A stretch of 64,000 bases of DNA from Verrucomicrobiaceae bacterium (GTDB lineage: Bacteria > Verrucomicrobiota > Verrucomicrobiia > Verrucomicrobiales > Akkermansiaceae): positions 310,001 through 374,000 of the forward strand of contig JAIXQH010000044.1 of assembly GCA_027484055.1 (NCBI GenBank), in the 5' to 3' direction. Below are positions 1-8,401 of this stretch, piece after piece; the stretch's first letter is position 1; the number at the start of each line of letters is the position of its first letter. The translations under genes were made by a program, and so were the position numbers. The notes below the pieces were generated by a model, which saw only the letters and a list, made by a program, of their open reading frames with translations, had not been told where the DNA came from and searched no databases.

Positions 1-530
1 GACCACTCGGTGCTGGCGGTCGGGTTCCAGCTCTTTGCGAGCAAGGCGTTCAAGCCCTTCTTCAGCGGCAAGGTCACCTTGAGGGCTCCCTTTTCCGTAG
101 TTTCGCCGACCAGCTTGTTGTTTAAAAACCACCGCACCGGCCCCGAGCCCGTCAAGGTCGCCGGAGCAGACTCGGCCTGGGCGGCCAGCACGCGTACACC
201 GGCGTAGGCGGTGGTGTACGTTCCGCTCCCGCCGCAAGCCCGCGCCAAGTCCACCGCGCCGACCGGCGTCGCCGCGACCCGAAAGGTCCTCAACTCGCGT
301 CCGGCGATGGCGATGACGTTGTTCCATTCGTTGGCCCCCTCGGGGTCAGCAGCTTGGCTGTTATTGGCATTTTCGATCGGCTCGTTGGTCGCGAACATCG
401 CTTGATCGTAACTCGGGAAAGGTCCGGCCACCCACCACGTCGAGGGTGACTGCACCGAGCCTTCGGCGGCAAAGGCCGGTCCACGGGCCAAGCTGAGTGA
501 GAACAGGATCATAGTAAGCAGGATTTTCAT
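1..530 (-). CDS. Secreted protein, N-terminal part, cut by the window edge
   Basis: The reading frame starts with ATG at 528-530 and stays open to the left edge, giving about 176 residues. A signal peptide (residues 1-22, ending near FAAEG) is followed by the segment STWWVAGPFPSYDQ and a beta-rich region with the pattern WFLNNKLVGE and LKKGLNALLAKSW, typical of the jelly-roll domains of large glycosidases. The same order (TSWWVVGAFPRY, then CFVNNTLVGE, then LKRGQNAVLVKSWN) occurs at the N-terminus of the 1018-residue protein at 27705-30761, so the two are paralogues. By that comparison the missing part probably carries a discoidin-like domain and an (alpha/alpha)6 barrel. It is the last gene of the minus-strand series in this window. 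Catalytic function cannot be judged from this fragment. Confidence 0.8.
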   Translation of the reverse strand, partial: MKILLTMILFSLSLARGPAFAAEGSVQSPSTWWVAGPFPSYDQAMFATNEPIENANNSQAADPEGANEWNNVIAIAGRELRTFRVAATPVGAVDLARACGGSGTYTTAYAGVRVLAAQAESAPATLTGSGPVRWFLNNKLVGETTEKGALKVTLPLKKGLNALLAKSWNPTASTEW

Positions 531-585
531 GAAAATATGTTACTTATAGTCGATTTGATTGAGGAGGTTGCCGTATATGCAAAAG

Positions 586-1488
586 TTATAGATCCGCCTT
601 GGCCGACTCGAAGCAACTGCGGGCCAGATCACGGTAGAGGAGGGCTTGGGCGTAGCGGTCGGTTTCCTCCACCAGTTCGCCGGAGGGGGTGGGGAAAAGT
701 CTCGCGTAATAATGCGTTCCCGCGAGCAGCTCCGGGGCAAAAATCAAGACGTCACCCGGCCCGGCCGAGCGGAGAAATCCGCTCATCGCGCGAGTCCACA
801 TGAGGCGGAAGTCCGCGAGGTAATCCACCCCGCCGTGCGCCTGCATGGGACGCGCCTGCAAGTCTGGCCCGATCGGCACTTGAATATTACCGGGGCTGGC
901 GATGCGGCCGTGTAAAAAGCCGGTGCGGGCGAAGATCGGCTCCATAAACGCGAGCTTCATGTCCAGTCCGCCATACACCATTTCCTGACCGCAATAATAG
1001 TGGCTAAAATCCCCGTTGAAGCGCGCTTCAGGAAACCGCTTGGTGATCTGGACGGTGCGCCACATATCCTGCGTGATCGTGGCCCGGTGGGTTTCTATAA
1101 AAATAGGCAAGCGGTGCCTCGCCGATGCCTTCAGGATCGCTTCCACCAGACGGAAAACCGCGTCGTCGTCCTCGATGCCCCACCCGGCGTGAACGGTAAG
1201 GCATTGGTCGCCCCGGCTGGCGTGTTTGGCCGCGATGGCGTCGGCTTCCTCCGGCGTGCTGATGCGATCAAGTCCGCAGAAGGGCAGGAATGAACCGGCA
1301 CTAGGCGGGGCGTCGTTGGTGAGTTGCATGCCTTCAAAACCATCGGCGGCGAGGCGCTGGTCGCGGGCGTGTTCGTCGAGCCCGGCCGGAAACACCGAGC
1401 CGGCCCGCAGGTCGGTGAGGTTGTCGAGATTGATATAGATACGCAGTTTGGGCGCATCGGCGGAGCCGTCATTTATATAGTATTTCAT
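586..1488 (-). CDS. Sugar isomerase/epimerase-like TIM-barrel protein
   Basis: A 300-residue protein without a signal peptide, the only clearly cytosolic enzyme in the window. The pattern fits the xylose-isomerase-like TIM-barrel superfamily (AP_endonuc_2 type). Candidate metal ligands are E132 in IFIETHR, D160 and H163 in NGDFSHY, H193 in FLHGRI and E253 in IFAPELL. I chose the ATG at 1488 because the upstream ATG at 1515 lies inside the nqrF remnant and adds nine residues that look unrelated to the fold. No clear Shine-Dalgarno sequence precedes either start. The context suggests isomerisation of a released sugar such as rhamnose or a derivative. That is inference, since the superfamily is broad and the substrate cannot be read from sequence. 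Confidence 0.75.
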   Translation of the reverse strand: MKYYINDGSADAPKLRIYINLDNLTDLRAGSVFPAGLDEHARDQRLAADGFEGMQLTNDAPPSAGSFLPFCGLDRISTPEEADAIAAKHASRGDQCLTVHAGWGIEDDDAVFRLVEAILKASARHRLPIFIETHRATITQDMWRTVQITKRFPEARFNGDFSHYYCGQEMVYGGLDMKLAFMEPIFARTGFLHGRIASPGNIQVPIGPDLQARPMQAHGGVDYLADFRLMWTRAMSGFLRSAGPGDVLIFAPELLAGTHYYARLFPTPSGELVEETDRYAQALLYRDLARSCFESAKADL

Positions 1489-1501
1489 GGTAGGTATTTT
1501 C

Positions 1502-1800
1502 TTAGAACTCGTCATGGGCGATTTGGCTCGGGAGCACCCCAGGCGTGGACAACCCCTGGGTGCAAGCTTTGATCATCATCGGCGGACCGCAAAGGGAGTC
1601 GCCCGTCCAGTTATCCTCGAGGATCGGCGAAGACAGCGCGAGGTGGACGCGTAGTGGGGTCATGCCTGCGCCTCCGTCTCTATAAACCATTTCGCACCGA
1701 GTGGGTTTGATATAAAAATCGCTAAGGGTCCGATGTCGGTGAGTTCGTCGCCCGGCTTCATTAGAAAACCGAACACAACCAGACTGCAAAACGATTTTGT
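1502..1800 (-). pseudogene. nqrF: Remnant of nqrF (NADH:quinone reductase, Na+-translocating, subunit F), C-terminal part
   Basis: Read from about 1800 downwards, one frame gives LMKPGDELTDIGP, like the FAD-domain segment LKPGDKVTISGP of NqrF. After a one-base frameshift near 1723 the next frame gives SDFYIKPTRCEMVYR, GGAGMTPLR, LSSPILEDNWTG and CGPPMMIKA, ending in IAHDEF and a TAA at 1502-1504. These blocks match the order in NqrF (GDFFIK, EMVF, GGGAGMAPLR, ALSDPxPEDNWTG, CGPPMM, DDF). The roughly 45 residues normally between GAGMAPLR and ALSDP, and roughly 25 between NWTG and CGPPMM, are missing. It is therefore a decayed piece with a frameshift and two internal deletions, not a functional gene. 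The rest of nqrF and the other nqr subunits are absent. Confidence 0.75.
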
Positions 1801-1862
1801 ATCCATGGCAGGGCGGATTGAAGGCGTGGTTTGGACGGTTTCGGTGAACTTTCGGGTCGGCC

Positions 1863-2663
1863 TTACTTCGCCTTTGACTGGCTGAAAAGCCACTCGACCA
1901 AAGCCGGATCGCGCCATGCTATTAAAAAGGAGCCATGGTCCATTCCGGGATACATCGTCAGTTTGATCTTGGTGCCGCCAGCTTTCGTAATCGCATCCAC
2001 CATATCTTGGGAGCCACTGGGCGGCACTATATTGTCCTTGTCCCCATGGAATGCCCAGATAGGCAGATCTTTAAGGGTTGCCGCCATCGTCGGATCACCG
2101 GCCCCACACACCGGCACTGCGGCGGCGACCACCTCCGGGTAACGTGTGACAAAGCTCCAGGCACCATACCCGCCCATCGAGACTCCCATGACATAGACTC
2201 GATTTAAATCCACGGATTTCTCGCGCAGCACTTGGTCGAGAATTTCTTTGGCCAGCTTCATCGGCTCGGTGATGGGCACCGCTGAGAATGAATAAGAACC
2301 CTTTCCCCAGTCGGCATCGGCCCATTTTTTACCTGTCGGACATTGGGGAAGGAGCAAAATACACGGGTGCTTGCTCTGAACCGCATCGTCGATCCAGCCT
2401 GCGGCATAAGAGGCGAGTTGCTTACGATTCTCATCACCGCGTTGCCCCGCTCCATGGAGCACCAGCACCAGCGGATATTTCTTCGCGGCATCATAGTCCT
2501 TGGGCAGGAACAAGCGGTAAGGCAACGACTCGCCCGCCGCATTGGTGTAAGTCAGGGCTTGGGTCTGTTCGTCGTAAAATTTCCAAGGGTGCTCGGGAAT
2601 CTCTTCACCGAAAGCGCAAAGAGTGGTGAGAAAAGTTAATGATGCGAGGCGGATGGTTTTCAT
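1863..2663 (-). CDS. Secreted alpha/beta-hydrolase esterase (dienelactone-hydrolase / feruloyl-esterase-like)
   Basis: A 266-residue protein starting at the ATG at 2661-2663, which directly begins a signal peptide (MKTIRLASLTFLTTLCAFG). Longer upstream starts would only add residues before the signal peptide. The alpha/beta-hydrolase signs are the oxyanion region LVLHGAGQRG, the nucleophile S162 in GVSMGGYGAW, D208 in HGDKDNIVP and H243 in MDHGSF. This set is typical of secreted esterases of the PHB-depolymerase/LpqC and CE1-like group. In this locus a role in removing acyl or feruloyl esters from a plant-type polysaccharide is likely but not proven. It lies 87 bases downstream of the GH2-type gene, on the same strand. 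Confidence 0.8.
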   Translation of the reverse strand: MKTIRLASLTFLTTLCAFGEEIPEHPWKFYDEQTQALTYTNAAGESLPYRLFLPKDYDAAKKYPLVLVLHGAGQRGDENRKQLASYAAGWIDDAVQSKHPCILLLPQCPTGKKWADADWGKGSYSFSAVPITEPMKLAKEILDQVLREKSVDLNRVYVMGVSMGGYGAWSFVTRYPEVVAAAVPVCGAGDPTMAATLKDLPIWAFHGDKDNIVPPSGSQDMVDAITKAGGTKIKLTMYPGMDHGSFLIAWRDPALVEWLFSQSKAK

Positions 2664-2750
2664 TATATATTTCAAGTGGGGTGTTTGGGATGTTTGATTG
2701 CTAAATGCCCGATTCAGACTTTTGAACATCTTTTCGATAGACAGTCCCGC

Positions 2751-5700
2751 CTACGGCATGGCCGGCACCACCGTGAATTCCGCGATCGAGGCCTGCGGCG
2801 AATGGCCATCCCAGCCTGAGAGAATCTGAAACTTCAGGAAGCGGGCGGTCACGGGAGCAGCAAAAGTGACGAACTTCTCAGTCGCATCTTGGGAAAACTC
2901 GCCCTTGGTAATTTCGTTCCAAGTCTGGCCGTCAGTGCTGGTCTTCACCGCATAGTTACGAATCCGTCCGGTGGCATTGCCAGTTCTCGGCACGCAGGAG
3001 ATTCCCGCGAACGTCTGCGGTTGCTGGAACTCAAGGGTCAGGTGATGAGGGAAGACACTCTCCTTGTTCCATGCAGAACTCCAGAACGTCGAGAGGTCGC
3101 CATCGACCGCTTTGACCGCGTCATACTGATTACCACCATCGCTATCGGCAACCGCTTTGCTAGGAGGCATCGTCAGCGGATCGCGGCCACAGATCGGGCG
3201 CAACTGCTCGACGGTGAGCGCGACTTTGGGTTGGAACCGATCACTGGCCATGTAGTCGATCAGACTGCGGCGCAGCTGGCGCGCCGCCGGGCGCTTTTCC
3301 AAGTCACGCAGCAAATCGGCAGAGCAAACTAGCAGCTTGCCGCCAGCCGGGCCCACGCGGCACTCAAACACCATAGCCAACCGATGGCTGGTGTATTGGT
3401 AATCGATCCCCTGCACGATCGGCCGCAATTCATTGGGCAGGCCATCGAGCACCAGCCAGCGAGAGCTTTGAATCAATTCGGCCCACTGCCAGTCGGCGTG
3501 GAAAGTCGTCGGGAACTGGCTCAGCGCCGGGTGTTTCGGATCGCACAAGAGGCCGAGCGTTTCGCCAGCGCCCATCGTGACAACGCTGCGGTTCCAGAAG
3601 ACCGGCTGGAACACGCCAGATGGAAACTGGGGAGGAATCTCGCGCTGCTTGGACGGCAACAACAGGACGCGACCGCCCTGATTCAGCGCCGCTACCGCGC
3701 GCGGGCTCAGGGCTGAACTAACCAGCACCGAATGCTCGATCGCCTCGACGGACAAGGCCTGCGGGGTTGGAGCACTCACGCCGACCGACGGCGCCGCGAC
3801 GGGCCCCGAGGGCAGTTCGACCACGCCCGTTTGGCCGAACACCGCGTTGGCGCCTTCGCTGGCCGAGACCGACGACGAGGCCAAGGGATCGTTGACGGGC
3901 GGCTTGCTGGCGGTGCTTGGACCTGTGGCAGGCGAGGAAACGGCAGGGTAAACCCAGAAATTCCAGTCGTTTTGAAACGATGAGCCCTGAATCCCGACGA
4001 CCAAGCGATACTGCCCCGGCGCAGACAAGTCCTTCAGCGGCAATCGAATGGCCCCCAACTCAGTGCCAAGCCCGAGGTCAATGGTGCGTGCCGGCCACGC
4101 CTCACCGGCGACCTGTTTGCCTGAGGCGTCCAACACCTTCCATTCGGGAACGGCCGCCTGAATAGCCTCCTTGCCGAAGTGGGCGATCTCCGCCTTGGCC
4201 TCCAGCGTCTCATCCGTGGTGAACGTCTCGCGCGCCAACCGCACCAGAGGCACGGTGGTGTCGCAAAAGCGGCGATATTCCTCGGGCGTCACGTAACCCT
4301 TGGACTCCCAGAACATGTCAAGCACCCCGCAGAAGGACACGCCCTGTCCCGGAAAATCGGTCATGCTCAGCAGTTCGAATCCCGAATAGCCGCGCGTCCG
4401 CATCGCTGCCTCGATGTCCTCTTTGATGCACAGAACCTGGAGCTTTCCGGAAGCGCTCAGAAAATCACGGGCCTGATCGAGCATCCCGTTGGCTTGCAGG
4501 TCATCCCGATAGATTTCCAAATAGCGTGCCTTGCGATTGCCTGTGTATTTGGGAATTTCATCCAAATTCGGATATGCCTGATACTGGGTCATCTCGTGCA
4601 GGAGAATCGGCTTCCCGAGCAAGGTGCCCTCACCTTTGTTCTCCTTTGCGGCGGCAACAGCCTCAAGCCCACGCCGATAGTCCCCGCCGTGCCAACCACT
4701 GGCCCCACGCGCATTGCCCTCCACGGCGAACTCATCCTCGGGCGATCGCGGAAAGCAGCAGTTTCCAGAGTAAAGTCGGCGCGGATCCTGGGCCTTGGCG
4801 TAGGAGAGCCATTTGCGCATGAACGCCGGTGTTTTTTCGGCACCAAAGGGCTCGTTGCTAGGCGACATCAAGATGAATGAAGGGTGGTTGCCGTACTCGC
4901 GAAAAATGCGGTCCGCCTCGCGATACATCCATTCGTCCACCGGCGTGCCTTTGCCGAGATCCAGGCTCCAGATCATCTCGGGCCGCAGGTAAAAACCCAA
5001 CTCGTCGGCGGCGATGAACGCAGCCTCGGGCGGGCACCAGGAATGGAAGCGCATGTAGTTCAGCCCATAGCTCTGCGCGATGGAGATGATCCGTTTCCAC
5101 GACGCCACGTCGGTGGGCGGATAGCCGGTCAGCGGGAAAACCGCGCACTCGAGCGTGCCGCGCAGGTAACTCTTGCGACCGTTGATAATAAACAAATCCT
5201 CGCCCGCCTCGATCTTCCGCAGGCCGAAGTTTACCGTCCGTTCGTCCTTAAAGTTACCCGCCTCCAGCGCGACGTTCACGCGCTGCAACGCGGGATTAAA
5301 CTCGTCCCACCTTTCCACTTTTTCGCCAAACGGGATCACCAATTCGGCGGTGCCGCCGTAGGCGTTCCAAGTGATCGGGGCGCTGACGCCGCCGGCTCGG
5401 ACGGTGCCGCTGCCGGGTTGGCCGGTCGCATTGCCGAGTCGCACCTTCATCACCGTTTGCCGCGCCGCCAGGTCCGGGTAGGCTTGGGCGTCGTCGATCC
5501 AGACCGGGCTGGTTGCGGCCAGTTCGAGCCGCCCGACGATGCCGTTCCAATTGCCCTGAGTGTGATCGCTAAGCCCGTGGCTACCATTGCCGTCCAAGTT
5601 GATAGAGAGGCGATTATCCACGCAGATCGTCAGGCGATGTTTCCCCGGAGTCACCTCGGCACCGAGCTCGTAGCGGTGCGGCACATGCAATCCGTCGTGG

Positions 5701-6221
5701 CCGCCCAGCGGCCGATCGTCCAACCACACCTGGCTATGAAGGTGCACGCGCTCGAGCATCAGCGCCAGGCGGCGGCCGCTCCAGCCAGCCGGAACTTCGA
5801 TGTCACGTTGAAACCAAGCCCGGCCCATGTAATACCGCTCGGGCTGCCACCAGAACGGAATCTTCACGTTGCCCGGCTCGCGATACTTGGCGTAGCGCGT
5901 CAGCTTGCTCCAATAAATAGTTGGGGCAATAGACGACAGCCACTTGGTTTCGCCGGTGATCTCGTCTCCGTATCCTTGCGACTCAATGTTACCCGGCAGC
6001 TGGATCGCGTCGGACAGATCTTTAGTAAACCAGCGTTGCTCGGCCCCGACGCCGTCGCGATCCAAGGCGAAGCGCCACTTCCCGGCCAGCGAGAAGATTG
6101 GAGCTTCGTCGGCGCGGGCCGGAGCTGCATTCGAAATCGGTGACGATTCCTCCCCATAAACGCAGGGCGTGATAGTTAGCAGCGCCACTAACAAAGCGGG
6201 GATTATATGGCTTGGGTTCAC
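2751..6221 (-). CDS. Secreted GH2-type beta-glycosidase with C-terminal discoidin-like domain
   Basis: A 1156-residue protein with a signal peptide (1-23). A GH2 sugar-binding jelly roll (about 40-240, ending in GIVGRLEL), an immunoglobulin-like domain and a TIM barrel (about 340-650) follow. The proposed acid/base is E457 in SPSNEPFG and the nucleophile is E543 in LLHEMTQYQ, as in clan GH-A. The last 150 residues form an F5/8 type C (discoidin) domain with VDGDLSTFW and YAVKTSTDGQTW. The start codon is GTG at 6219-6221, with GGAAG about ten bases upstream acting as a plausible ribosome site. GH2 includes beta-galactosidases, glucuronidases and mannosidases, and the substrate cannot be fixed from sequence. 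A linker of about 130 residues rich in Ser, Ala and Pro (about 755-830) separates the barrel region from the C-terminal part. Confidence 0.82.
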   Translation of the reverse strand: MNPSHIIPALLVALLTITPCVYGEESSPISNAAPARADEAPIFSLAGKWRFALDRDGVGAEQRWFTKDLSDAIQLPGNIESQGYGDEITGETKWLSSIAPTIYWSKLTRYAKYREPGNVKIPFWWQPERYYMGRAWFQRDIEVPAGWSGRRLALMLERVHLHSQVWLDDRPLGGHDGLHVPHRYELGAEVTPGKHRLTICVDNRLSINLDGNGSHGLSDHTQGNWNGIVGRLELAATSPVWIDDAQAYPDLAARQTVMKVRLGNATGQPGSGTVRAGGVSAPITWNAYGGTAELVIPFGEKVERWDEFNPALQRVNVALEAGNFKDERTVNFGLRKIEAGEDLFIINGRKSYLRGTLECAVFPLTGYPPTDVASWKRIISIAQSYGLNYMRFHSWCPPEAAFIAADELGFYLRPEMIWSLDLGKGTPVDEWMYREADRIFREYGNHPSFILMSPSNEPFGAEKTPAFMRKWLSYAKAQDPRRLYSGNCCFPRSPEDEFAVEGNARGASGWHGGDYRRGLEAVAAAKENKGEGTLLGKPILLHEMTQYQAYPNLDEIPKYTGNRKARYLEIYRDDLQANGMLDQARDFLSASGKLQVLCIKEDIEAAMRTRGYSGFELLSMTDFPGQGVSFCGVLDMFWESKGYVTPEEYRRFCDTTVPLVRLARETFTTDETLEAKAEIAHFGKEAIQAAVPEWKVLDASGKQVAGEAWPARTIDLGLGTELGAIRLPLKDLSAPGQYRLVVGIQGSSFQNDWNFWVYPAVSSPATGPSTASKPPVNDPLASSSVSASEGANAVFGQTGVVELPSGPVAAPSVGVSAPTPQALSVEAIEHSVLVSSALSPRAVAALNQGGRVLLLPSKQREIPPQFPSGVFQPVFWNRSVVTMGAGETLGLLCDPKHPALSQFPTTFHADWQWAELIQSSRWLVLDGLPNELRPIVQGIDYQYTSHRLAMVFECRVGPAGGKLLVCSADLLRDLEKRPAARQLRRSLIDYMASDRFQPKVALTVEQLRPICGRDPLTMPPSKAVADSDGGNQYDAVKAVDGDLSTFWSSAWNKESVFPHHLTLEFQQPQTFAGISCVPRTGNATGRIRNYAVKTSTDGQTWNEITKGEFSQDATEKFVTFAAPVTARFLKFQILSGWDGHSPQASIAEFTVVPAMP

Positions 6222-6305
6222 AGTGACTTCCGGAAAGAGAGAGAGTTTGAATACAATAATATGATTCAGTTATGTGCTAGATGCCTCGCTCAATGAACCG
6301 CGCAT

Positions 6306-8360
6306 TCAATTCGGGGTCTTCGGAGTTTTGGCTTGGTCCTGAATCATTTTATCCTGACTCACGTCCACCTTTTTCAGGTCGGCCTCGGTGTCTTTGGAGG
6401 CCTGCTTGGACGGGGCGACTTTGGCCTCTGCGGAAACGTTCGAGCTGAAAACGGAGGCAGTGACTGCCACTTCCTTGGGCGTTTCATAATACTTCTGAAC
6501 CAGCCCGCCGGAATACACGCGCACCAGCACGGGCACGCTGCTCTTCCATTCGATGTTCAGTTCGCTCAGATCCACCTTTTTCCCCTCGATTTCACCGTAG
6601 GCTTTGAGGCGGGTGGTTTGGAATTTGGACATCTCCACCAAGGTGCCCGGGGTCAGCGTTTTTTCCTCCAGGGTGAGGTTCTGGATCTTGTCCAACGCGA
6701 GATCCACGAGAATCACCTGCGTCATTGAATTGCCGGGGATCTCCAGCTTGATTTTTTTGTCTTTCATCGGCAGGACCGCGACGACTTCGTCCCGCTTGTT
6801 CTCCGAGGTCTCGCGAACGACGGCGAATTGATAGTTCTTCGGCTGCAGTTCCAAATCGATTTCGACATCCTTGTTGGTGCCGGGGCCGGGATTGATGATA
6901 TTGACATAGAGACGATCCGGAGTGCGGACCGCGCTCATTTCATATTCGTTGCCGGAACCGCCGTTGGCATAATATTTATCATGTTCCAGCTTGAGATAGA
7001 TCGAGCGGGAATTCCGGGTATCAACGGCCTGGGCGAGGCCGAGGGTGGACATGCCCATCGGTAGAACTTCATACGAGGAGAGCGGGGAATTCGTTCCCGG
7101 CACGCAACGGGCCATCATTTTATAAACAAAATAGGAAAGCGTCGCGGTGCGGATCTGCATCGTTTCGAGGGTGGGTGCCACTGGGGATTGTTGGATAAAT
7201 CCAGCCGCGTCGATGGCATCATATTCACCGTAAACCAGGCTCTTGAACATGCGGTGGGTGGCCGGGTAATTGAAGAGATAGAGTGTTGCGAATTCCATAT
7301 CCGGCTCGTTCAAAGCCGAGGACTTGAAGACTGACTGCAAGACGTCTCCTAACATCAGGGCGGAGGCGGTGGTGAACATCGAGTTGTAAGGAACCATCGG
7401 TCCAGAAACCAGGTTGAACTCGCTCAGGGACAAGCTCTTTTTCCCGCTGCGCATCGCCATGCGATCCTGAACCGCCGCGAAAACCCCTCCATCCGCCTCG
7501 TAACAATGCGAATCGAGAGTATCCACATAGGGGCTGACATATTTCCAGAAGTATTCCCAACTCGTGTGGGCTCCGGGGCCGGAAAACACAAACTTCCGCG
7601 TATCGGTCGGGGCTTTCAGAAGCGCTTGCACATCTTCGAGCGCGTAGCGGCCCATTTTTGCAGCGCCACCTAACTGACGTCCGATGTAATCGCCTTTTTC
7701 AGCCCAGGTGAGTTTTTCGGGATCCACATCGGCAGGATAATAGAAGCCTTTCCAGCCATACTCCGGCTCGTTTGCCATCATGAAATAGCGCACGCCGAAT
7801 TTCCCCAGCCGGTAAAAAGAGGCAAAATGAGTCTCGTAAGCCGCAGCCGCCGCCGCCCAGTTGATATTTTGCGGATCTTCAGCCGTTTTTTTCAAATCGA
7901 TCAGGATCGATTCCTTGTAATTACTCTTTCCGCCCACGGCGACATCAACGAGCGGCTCGATGCCCGCCTTGAGCATCAGGCGACACATGTCCTCGGTGCG
8001 GTCGGGCTTCTTGTCTTTTGCGGCAGGCTGGTTGGCGATCCAGTTGATCTTCTGATCCGGATTCGCGCGAACGGCCGCCCGATAGCGGTTGAAATCTTCC
8101 TCCGTCTTGATGGAGTCGAATTCGCCCTTGGTATATCCTTTTCCGACGAATATCCGGCACATCGAGCCGTTGGAATCCGCCATCCAATCCGCGAGGTTCG
8201 ACTCGTTGAAGTAGTTGAGCAGTTCCGCGTTGAAACCGAGGTGGTGGGGAGTTTTGGCAACCGGATCGGGGCCGATGAGCAGGCTGCCTGCCGCATGCGC
8301 GTTCAGGGCCATGCCATAGGCGATTGCAAGGGCTGGTAAGATCTTGTGGATAGTTTTCAT
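6306..8360 (-). CDS. Secreted TIM-barrel glycosidase, family not assigned (clan GH-A-like)
   Basis: A 684-residue protein with a signal peptide (1-23, AHAAG). The barrel shows the clan GH-A pattern of two catalytic glutamates: E198 in MMANEPEYGW as acid/base and E314 in SLSLSEFN as nucleophile. The N-terminal HLGFNAELLNY resembles the start of GH39- or GH30-like barrels, but I could not assign a family. From about 555 the chain becomes beta-rich (LTPGTLVEMSKF, LKAYGEIEGKK, IEWKSS), resembling a bacterial Ig-like (Big_2) domain. The C-terminal 30 residues are Lys/Asp/Gln-rich and probably disordered. It sits between a GH2-type gene and a GH106 gene, with short spacers and the same strand, so it probably acts on the same polymer. 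Confidence 0.65.
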   Translation of the reverse strand: MKTIHKILPALAIAYGMALNAHAAGSLLIGPDPVAKTPHHLGFNAELLNYFNESNLADWMADSNGSMCRIFVGKGYTKGEFDSIKTEEDFNRYRAAVRANPDQKINWIANQPAAKDKKPDRTEDMCRLMLKAGIEPLVDVAVGGKSNYKESILIDLKKTAEDPQNINWAAAAAAYETHFASFYRLGKFGVRYFMMANEPEYGWKGFYYPADVDPEKLTWAEKGDYIGRQLGGAAKMGRYALEDVQALLKAPTDTRKFVFSGPGAHTSWEYFWKYVSPYVDTLDSHCYEADGGVFAAVQDRMAMRSGKKSLSLSEFNLVSGPMVPYNSMFTTASALMLGDVLQSVFKSSALNEPDMEFATLYLFNYPATHRMFKSLVYGEYDAIDAAGFIQQSPVAPTLETMQIRTATLSYFVYKMMARCVPGTNSPLSSYEVLPMGMSTLGLAQAVDTRNSRSIYLKLEHDKYYANGGSGNEYEMSAVRTPDRLYVNIINPGPGTNKDVEIDLELQPKNYQFAVVRETSENKRDEVVAVLPMKDKKIKLEIPGNSMTQVILVDLALDKIQNLTLEEKTLTPGTLVEMSKFQTTRLKAYGEIEGKKVDLSELNIEWKSSVPVLVRVYSGGLVQKYYETPKEVAVTASVFSSNVSAEAKVAPSKQASKDTEADLKKVDVSQDKMIQDQAKTPKTPN

Positions 8361-8401
8361 AGGATGGAGTATTGGTAGATTTCGGAAAATGAGGTGGTTA
8401 A

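Noticed and set aside
586..1515. The longer start at 1515 for the isomerase-like gene
   Set aside because: It would place nine extra residues over the end of the nqrF remnant; the ATG at 1488 gives a natural N-terminus.
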